Shown: positions 61,601-64,000 of the stretch, in pieces
Layout: each line of letters starts with the position of its first letter
Numbering within the stretch: the first letter of the stretch is position 1
Assembly (NCBI RefSeq): GCF_036417845.1
Contig: NC_089983.1
Coordinates: forward strand, 20,117,207 to 20,181,206
Length of the DNA: 64,000 nucleotides
Source of the DNA: Apteryx mantelli
Lineage: Eukaryota; Chordata; Aves; Apterygiformes; Apterygidae
Reading direction: 5' to 3'
Notes under the pieces: model-generated
What the model was told of the DNA's origin: nothing
The model's input: the letters and a program-made list of their open reading frames with translations, nothing else
Database searches by the model: none
Program-made: the position numbers and the translations under genes

Positions 61601-62783
61601 TTTGCTCCCATTCCTTCTCCCTATTCCTCTCAGCTGAACCTAAGCCTTTGCTGAAACCTTGAACTTTCCTTCAAAGTGTAATACATTCATGTAAAAAGAA
61701 AATAGAGAATAAAACGATGAACAAGTTGTGAAATTAAAATGGGTGTGTCATGTGCTACTTACTGCCATCTTTAATTGGGGCTGATAAGTTTTCACATGTG
61801 ATTTTACAGACGATATATAGTTTTCTAATCCTTTGCATTGGATTACAACTGTTTTAGGACATAAATTCTATGAGGCAGAGAATTCTCAGCAAATTGAAAC
61901 AAAATATTTTGATTACAACAACAGTTGTAGTTACTTACAGGGCCACCAGGATTCCCAGGTCTTCCTCTTTCACCAGCTGGACCTCTTGGTCCCTACGAAA
62001 CACAAGAAAACTAATCTGTGGTATGGCTGCCTAAATACATATGGTTTAGTAAAGAGACATTGTTCTTATTTGCACAGGTCAATATTGTTCATTGCCTGTG
62101 GTGGGGTAATTAAAAGAAAGATGAGTCAGTCTGTTAACAGGAAAGTACCATTGGCACTTCCATTTAAATACTAGAGAATACATATATTTACCGGTTGGCC
62201 TGGTGATCCATTTGCGCCAGGAAGACCAGTTTCACCCTGTTATGTAGAGAAAACACCGAACAATGACAGAATGAACTTTGCTGAGAACATTTTTTGCTTT
62301 ATTCATGGGGATGAGCTGTAGAAACAAATTAACCCAATTCTTTGCCACTTTATGTCTGCTGCTGAGTGTACTCAGTGTGTACTGAGGTCAGCAAGGTCTG
62401 AGAAGTTTGAAGAAGTGCTGGAACAAAATATTTAAATTGAAAAAAATCGGGAAGATTTGATCTTTTTCTATTATGCAATAAAGTCAAATGATCAGGGCAT
62501 GTCCTTTCATTGTAGAATCTTGTATTTGTTACAATTAGAAAATGAGGATAAGATATGGTTCTCACAGTTTGATTCCTTTGGAGCTACCAATTCTTTATAT
62601 GAGATGTGCAATTAATTTCTTCAATGCTTAAGAGATTTTATAATATCCTAATACACAAAGCTATATAACAAACAATTGAGGGTCTAATTCTATCTCCTAC
62701 AAAGATTATACTATTAGCAGTTATTTTACCTTCGGACCAGGAGCACCACTGTCACCTTTTGCACCATCTTTTCCATCAAAACC
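39771..62783 (-). CDS. COL3A1: Collagen alpha-1(III) chain, 3' part (41 exons, 5' end outside window)
   Basis: This is the chain of homotrimeric type III collagen, abundant in skin, vessels and hollow organs, secreted as procollagen. Read leftwards from 62783, 37 helical exons (909 codons, no Gly-X-Y break) precede a 283-bp junction exon and C-propeptide exons of 188, 243 and 147 bp, with TAA at 39773-39771. Diagnostic features are the Cys-Cys knot at the helix end (GPCCGGG), the motif [12 protein letters not shown], eight C-propeptide cysteines, and the C-terminus [11 protein letters not shown]. All introns are GT-AG. The exon-length series matches exons 12-52 of the canonical fibrillar collagen scheme exactly, so about 11 upstream exons (signal peptide, von Willebrand factor C domain, early helix) lie beyond 64000. 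Introns shorter than 1 kb show nothing recognisable beyond splice signals and the simple repeats listed separately. Confidence 0.97.
39918..40999 (-). other. COL3A1: COL3A1 intron 51 (1082 bp)
   Basis: No gene or repeat family recognised. The short open frames here show no homology I can name. Confidence 0.65.
41000..41242 (-). CDS. COL3A1: COL3A1 exon 51 (243 bp), C-propeptide
   Basis: 81 codons from [20 protein letters not shown] to LEDGCT. Contains the N-glycosylation site SQNIT, and cysteines 6 (YHC) and 7 (DGC). Acceptor gcag, donor gtaagt. Confidence 0.98.
41440..41627 (-). CDS. COL3A1: COL3A1 exon 50 (188 bp), C-propeptide
   Basis: Encodes [20 protein letters not shown] onward to GEAMNGGFQ. 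Holds cysteines 3, 4 and 5 and the calcium-binding loop. Phase 1 at entry. Confidence 0.98.
42151..42433 (-). CDS. COL3A1: COL3A1 exon 49 (283 bp), helix end, Cys knot, telopeptide and C-propeptide start
   Basis: The helix ends in [10 protein letters not shown]. The adjacent cysteines (42377-42382) form the interchain disulfide knot specific to type III collagen. The telopeptide contains [18 protein letters not shown]. The BMP-1 C-proteinase cut is expected before the Asp at YEYR-DEP (42310/42311). The propeptide then shows the trimerisation heptads ([14 protein letters not shown]) and cysteines 1 and 2 ([15 protein letters not shown]). Confidence 0.98.
43114..43221 (-). CDS. COL3A1: COL3A1 exon 48 (108 bp)
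   Basis: Twelve triplets, from [13 protein letters not shown] to GNRGESGPA. Donor gtaagt, acceptor ctag. Confidence 0.97.
43432..43485 (-). CDS. COL3A1: COL3A1 exon 47 (54 bp)
   Basis: Six triplets, [18 protein letters not shown]. Donor gtaaga, acceptor acag. Confidence 0.97.
43486..44719 (-). other. COL3A1: COL3A1 intron 46 (1234 bp)
   Basis: AT-rich. No gene or recognisable repeat is seen. Confidence 0.65.
44720..44827 (-). CDS. COL3A1: COL3A1 exon 46 (108 bp), C-terminal helical cross-link site
   Basis: Twelve triplets. GIKGHRGFP at 44747-44773 surrounds the conserved C-terminal helical cross-linking lysine. Contains GPRGDKG. Acceptor aaag, donor gtgagt. Confidence 0.97.
44940..44993 (-). 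CDS. COL3A1: COL3A1 exon 45 (54 bp)
   Basis: Six triplets, [18 protein letters not shown]. Followed by a 112-bp intron. Donor gtaagt. Confidence 0.97.
45619..45726 (-). CDS. COL3A1: COL3A1 exon 44 (108 bp)
   Basis: Twelve triplets, from [13 protein letters not shown] to GKAGERGFQ. Donor gtaaga. Confidence 0.97.
45920..45973 (-). CDS. COL3A1: COL3A1 exon 43 (54 bp)
   Basis: Six triplets, [18 protein letters not shown]. Donor gtaagg. Confidence 0.97.
46373..46480 (-). CDS. COL3A1: COL3A1 exon 42 (108 bp)
   Basis: Twelve triplets, from [16 protein letters not shown] to [15 protein letters not shown] is a known weaker GxOGER integrin motif type. Donor gtgagt. Confidence 0.97.
47462..47569 (-). 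CDS. COL3A1: COL3A1 exon 41 (108 bp), collagenase-site exon
   Basis: Twelve triplets beginning [16 protein letters not shown]. By position and context the Gly-Ile bond in PQG-IV (within 47522-47551) is the expected interstitial collagenase cut, three quarters along the helix. The sequence resembles the alpha1(I)/alpha1(II) site more than the human alpha1(III) form as I recall it. Donor gtgaga. Confidence 0.97.
47688..47849 (-). CDS. COL3A1: COL3A1 exon 40 (162 bp)
   Basis: Eighteen triplets, from [16 protein letters not shown] to GPPGARGER. The matching 162-bp exon is present in COL5A2 at 16696. Like that exon it is GC-rich. Donor gtatgt. Confidence 0.97.
47850..49328 (-). other. COL3A1: COL3A1 intron 39 (1479 bp)
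   Basis: Longest COL3A1 intron here. Contains T/A runs near 47855-47870 and a T11 near 48069. No gene or mobile element is recognised. Confidence 0.65.
49329..49382 (-). CDS. COL3A1: COL3A1 exon 39 (54 bp)
   Basis: Six triplets, [18 protein letters not shown]. Donor gtaagt. Confidence 0.97.
49899..49952 (-). CDS. COL3A1: COL3A1 exon 38 (54 bp)
   Basis: Six triplets, [18 protein letters not shown]. Donor gtgagt. Confidence 0.97.
50133..50240 (-). CDS. COL3A1: COL3A1 exon 37 (108 bp)
   Basis: Twelve triplets, from [13 protein letters not shown] to GPQGGSGAP. Donor gtaagt. Confidence 0.97.
50518..50571 (-). CDS. COL3A1: COL3A1 exon 36 (54 bp)
   Basis: Six triplets, [18 protein letters not shown]. 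Donor gtaagt. Confidence 0.97.
51215..51268 (-). CDS. COL3A1: COL3A1 exon 35 (54 bp)
   Basis: Six triplets, [18 protein letters not shown]. Donor gtaagt. Confidence 0.97.
51374..51427 (-). CDS. COL3A1: COL3A1 exon 34 (54 bp)
   Basis: Six triplets, [18 protein letters not shown]. Donor gtaaaa; downstream intron 105 bp. Confidence 0.97.
51428..52451 (-). other. COL3A1: COL3A1 intron 33 (1024 bp)
   Basis: Contains a (TTTA)n stretch at 51748-51769 and a strongly AT-rich, TATA-repetitive stretch at 51990-52045. Nothing coding is seen. Confidence 0.7.
51748..51769. repeat. (TTTA)n microsatellite
   Basis: About five tandem copies of the tetranucleotide inside COL3A1 intron 33, flanked by TATA repeats. 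Confidence 0.85.
52452..52505 (-). CDS. COL3A1: COL3A1 exon 33 (54 bp)
   Basis: Six triplets, [18 protein letters not shown]. Donor gtgagt. Confidence 0.97.
52770..52784. repeat. (CA)n microsatellite
   Basis: About seven CA units in COL3A1 intron 32, preceded by a run of C. Confidence 0.85.
52989..53031. repeat. Alternating purine-pyrimidine tract ending in a G7 run
   Basis: (GT)n followed by CACACGCGTG, then GTGTGCGCGTGC and seven G. This is the sequence type that can form Z-DNA. It starts 8 bases inside COL3A1 intron 32, directly after the donor of exon 32; on the - strand it opens with C7. Confidence 0.85.
53039..53146 (-). CDS. COL3A1: COL3A1 exon 32 (108 bp), with GMPGER
   Basis: Twelve triplets including [19 protein letters not shown] (53075-53092) is a GxOGER-type integrin motif, present at the same exon position in COL5A2. 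Donor gtaaca; followed by a C7 and GC-alternating tract. Confidence 0.97.
53250..53348 (-). CDS. COL3A1: COL3A1 exon 31 (99 bp)
   Basis: Eleven triplets, from [13 protein letters not shown] to GPAGSEGAK. Donor gtacca, a weak match to consensus. The flanking introns are 103 and 88 bp. Confidence 0.97.
53437..53481 (-). CDS. COL3A1: COL3A1 exon 30 (45 bp)
   Basis: Five triplets, [15 protein letters not shown]. Donor gtaatt. The downstream intron is 88 bp, the shortest in the window. Confidence 0.96.
53669..53722 (-). CDS. COL3A1: COL3A1 exon 29 (54 bp)
   Basis: Six triplets, [18 protein letters not shown]. Donor gtaagt. Confidence 0.97.
54078..54131 (-). CDS. COL3A1: COL3A1 exon 28 (54 bp)
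   Basis: Six triplets, [18 protein letters not shown]. Donor gtactc. Confidence 0.96.
54667..54720 (-). CDS. COL3A1: COL3A1 exon 27 (54 bp)
   Basis: Six triplets, [18 protein letters not shown]. Donor gtaagt. Confidence 0.97.
54834..54887 (-). CDS. COL3A1: COL3A1 exon 26 (54 bp)
   Basis: Six triplets, [18 protein letters not shown]. Acceptor taag, donor gtaagt. Confidence 0.97.
55049..55147 (-). CDS. COL3A1: COL3A1 exon 25 (99 bp), VWF/DDR2/SPARC-binding motif
   Basis: Eleven triplets ending [21 protein letters not shown] (55067-55084; GVMGFO when hydroxylated) is the established binding site for von Willebrand factor A3, discoidin domain receptors and SPARC. Donor gttagt is unusual (T at +3). 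Confidence 0.97.
55492..55545 (-). CDS. COL3A1: COL3A1 exon 24 (54 bp)
   Basis: Six triplets, [18 protein letters not shown]. Its acceptor is preceded by a pyrimidine tract and then an ATA microsatellite (55571-55604). Donor gtacgt. Confidence 0.97.
55546..56568 (-). other. COL3A1: COL3A1 intron 23 (1023 bp)
   Basis: Apart from the microsatellite beside exon 24, nothing is recognised. Confidence 0.65.
55571..55604. repeat. (TAT)n / (ATA)n microsatellite
   Basis: Eleven trinucleotide copies. On the - strand they lie 26-59 bases upstream of COL3A1 exon 24, where a branch point would normally sit. Confidence 0.95.
56569..56667 (-). CDS. COL3A1: COL3A1 exon 23 (99 bp)
   Basis: Eleven triplets, from [13 protein letters not shown] to GGPGLPGMR. 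Donor gtaaga. Confidence 0.97.
56790..56843 (-). CDS. COL3A1: COL3A1 exon 22 (54 bp)
   Basis: Six triplets, [18 protein letters not shown]. Donor gtatga. Confidence 0.97.
56844..58072 (-). other. COL3A1: COL3A1 intron 21 (1229 bp)
   Basis: AT-rich. Around 57517-57585 the string attgac recurs several times at short spacing, an irregular repeat with no visible role. No gene is seen. Confidence 0.65.
58073..58180 (-). CDS. COL3A1: COL3A1 exon 21 (108 bp)
   Basis: Twelve triplets, from [16 protein letters not shown] to GVPGTPGER. Donor gtaagc. Confidence 0.97.
58317..58370 (-). CDS. COL3A1: COL3A1 exon 20 (54 bp)
   Basis: Six triplets, [18 protein letters not shown]. Donor gtaagt. Confidence 0.97.
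59164..59262 (-). CDS. COL3A1: COL3A1 exon 19 (99 bp)
   Basis: Eleven triplets, from [16 protein letters not shown] to GNPGAKGSP. Donor gtgagt. Confidence 0.97.
59381..59425 (-). CDS. COL3A1: COL3A1 exon 18 (45 bp)
   Basis: Five triplets, [15 protein letters not shown]. Donor gtgggt, less common. Confidence 0.96.
59550..59648 (-). CDS. COL3A1: COL3A1 exon 17 (99 bp)
   Basis: Eleven triplets, from [13 protein letters not shown] to GHAGPPGPQ. Donor gtgcgt. This is the exon paralogous to COL5A2 exon 17 at 1622. Confidence 0.97.
60148..60201 (-). CDS. COL3A1: COL3A1 exon 16 (54 bp)
   Basis: Six triplets, [18 protein letters not shown]. Donor gtatcc, a weak match to consensus. Confidence 0.96.
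60897..60941 (-). CDS. COL3A1: COL3A1 exon 15 (45 bp)
   Basis: Five triplets, [15 protein letters not shown]. Donor gtaaga. Confidence 0.96.
61939..61992 (-). CDS. COL3A1: COL3A1 exon 14 (54 bp)
   Basis: Six triplets, [18 protein letters not shown]. The [10 protein letters not shown] segment aligns with the GAPGERGRPG region I recall from human COL3A1. Donor gtaagt. Confidence 0.97.
62192..62236 (-). CDS. COL3A1: COL3A1 exon 13 (45 bp)
   Basis: Five triplets, [15 protein letters not shown]. Donor gtaaat. Confidence 0.96.
62730..62783 (-). CDS. COL3A1: COL3A1 exon 12 (54 bp), most 5' exon in the window
   Basis: Six triplets, [18 protein letters not shown]. Acceptor acag, donor gtaaaa. Earlier exons are outside the window. 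Confidence 0.96.
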
Positions 62784-64000
62784 CTGTGGGAAACAAAAAA
62801 CATATCTATGAATACTATTTATCTCACAGTCTACAAAACTTGATTCCCCATGACCAAATATTAAAGTGCATCATTTCTTCTTATCTTAAATCTGAAGGAT
62901 TATAAATACTTTTAAACTGTAGGAAGATATTTTGTGGGTTCTTTTGGAATTGCAGGAGGAAATCAAGATTGCTTAACAAAGTGTTACAGGAATAAAATAG
63001 TGTAACAGAAGATGATTGTGTGCTTTGGTTAAATTGTGAGCTCCTGTTTACACTGCTGAGAACTCAGTATCAGGAATTTCAGCTTCAGTTTTCTAGCCCT
63101 GATCTAAAATTTATGCAGAGAGGAAGTTTGAAGTACTGTTGACTATCTCCAATTATAAAAAAGTTTGTTACATATGCTTAATACAAATTCTCATTGTTTC
63201 ATTAGTATAATGTGTAAGCTGAGTGCTCAGAGCAGGCATTAGAAAAAAAAGCATTTCTAGAATCTTAAATAACTTTATAGCTATGTTTAATCTTTATTTT
63301 TGAAGGATAAATAGTAGAAGTAGAAATAGTGATTTTAGAGTACCTGGCTTTGGTTAACTTTTACATACATTTACTTTCTTTTCCTTTATATTCAAAGCTG
63401 TAGTATCATAAAATTAAGAAGAAATAATTTGGAAAGAGACATACTTAGTATAAATCAGGTGTTTATAAAAGAACAGTTAGCTTAAATCAAGTTTGCACAG
63501 TTATCAGTAATGTTTATACACTATAATGCTTAATTCCTCTGTTATTACAATTGTTTTTAAAATAATTATGTTTAGACTGTATATTGTCTTACACTTTATA
63601 AAATTTATATTAAAAAAAATGCTGTTACCATGGATTAGATAGTTGGCTGACATGCATTGGTTTCTTTCTGTTGATTTAGTGAAGCAGCATAAATTTCCAC
63701 TGAAGGTCTGTCATTACTGTTCTTTTTTATTTATCATTAAATTAATGTTTAGCAATAACAACTATATTTTATTAAATGCTGTATTATCACTTAAAATTAT
63801 AACAATATCATATTTATATTTTTAATCATCATTACTTGAAATCAGACAAATTCTTGTTAAAGGGACATACTTCTAAAAACGAGTGCTACTAGCTAGTGGA
63901 ACACTTTTCCAAAGAAAATGCTGAATCCTCCATCTCTCTCTGCCTGTTAGTTAAGACTGGATGTTTTTCTGGAAGGTATGCTTTAATTCAGAGTTTGGTA
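62784..64000 (-). other. COL3A1: COL3A1 intron upstream of exon 12 (partial)
   Basis: AT-rich intron running off the window. I find no Gly-X-Y exon with splice sites on the - strand, and no other gene. Confidence 0.75.

Overview
The window is vertebrate nuclear DNA, most likely avian. It carries the 3' parts of two fibrillar collagen genes, COL5A2 on the + strand and COL3A1 on the - strand, arranged tail to tail. The avian (at least sauropsid) assignment rests on one CR1 LINE 3'-end fragment (33878-33968), many introns near 100 bp, and a bird-like COL3A1 C-telopeptide. The species cannot be named. The tail-to-tail order is the one known for COL3A1/COL5A2 on human 2q32.

Region 1 (1-28607) holds the last 36 coding exons of COL5A2, encoding 1108 residues plus a stop. 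There are 32 purely triple-helical exons, then the junction exon and three C-propeptide exons. All splice sites are GT-AG and Gly-X-Y never breaks. Region 2 (28608 to about 30440) is the probable COL5A2 3'UTR, with let-7 and miR-29 seed matches and several AATAAA signals. Region 3 (about 30440-38870) is AT-rich intergenic DNA with the CR1 fragment, homopolymer tracts and a small hairpin, but no convincing gene. Region 4 (about 38870-39770) is the probable COL3A1 3'UTR, with two miR-29 8-mers and one let-7 8-mer. Region 5 (39771-62783) holds the last 41 coding exons of COL3A1 (1195 residues plus stop), read right to left. Sequence 62784-64000 is COL3A1 intron, and 1-1621 is COL5A2 intron.

Exon numbers below follow the 52-exon fibrillar-collagen scheme used for COL1A2: COL5A2 exons 17-52 and COL3A1 exons 12-52. 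From exon 17 to 48 the two genes have exactly the same exon lengths in the same order (99-45-99-54-108-54-99-54-99-54-54-54-54-45-99-108-54-54-54-54-108-54-54-162-108-108-54-108-54-108-54-108).

Type III homotrimers co-assemble with type I collagen. Alpha2(V) joins two alpha1(V) chains in type V collagen, which nucleates those fibrils. The shared miR-29 and let-7 sites suggest common post-transcriptional control. I found no novel biological system. The points most worth checking are a cysteine at the third C-propeptide position of alpha2(V), a collagenase-site motif in COL3A1 that differs from the human form I recall, and the paired microRNA sites.
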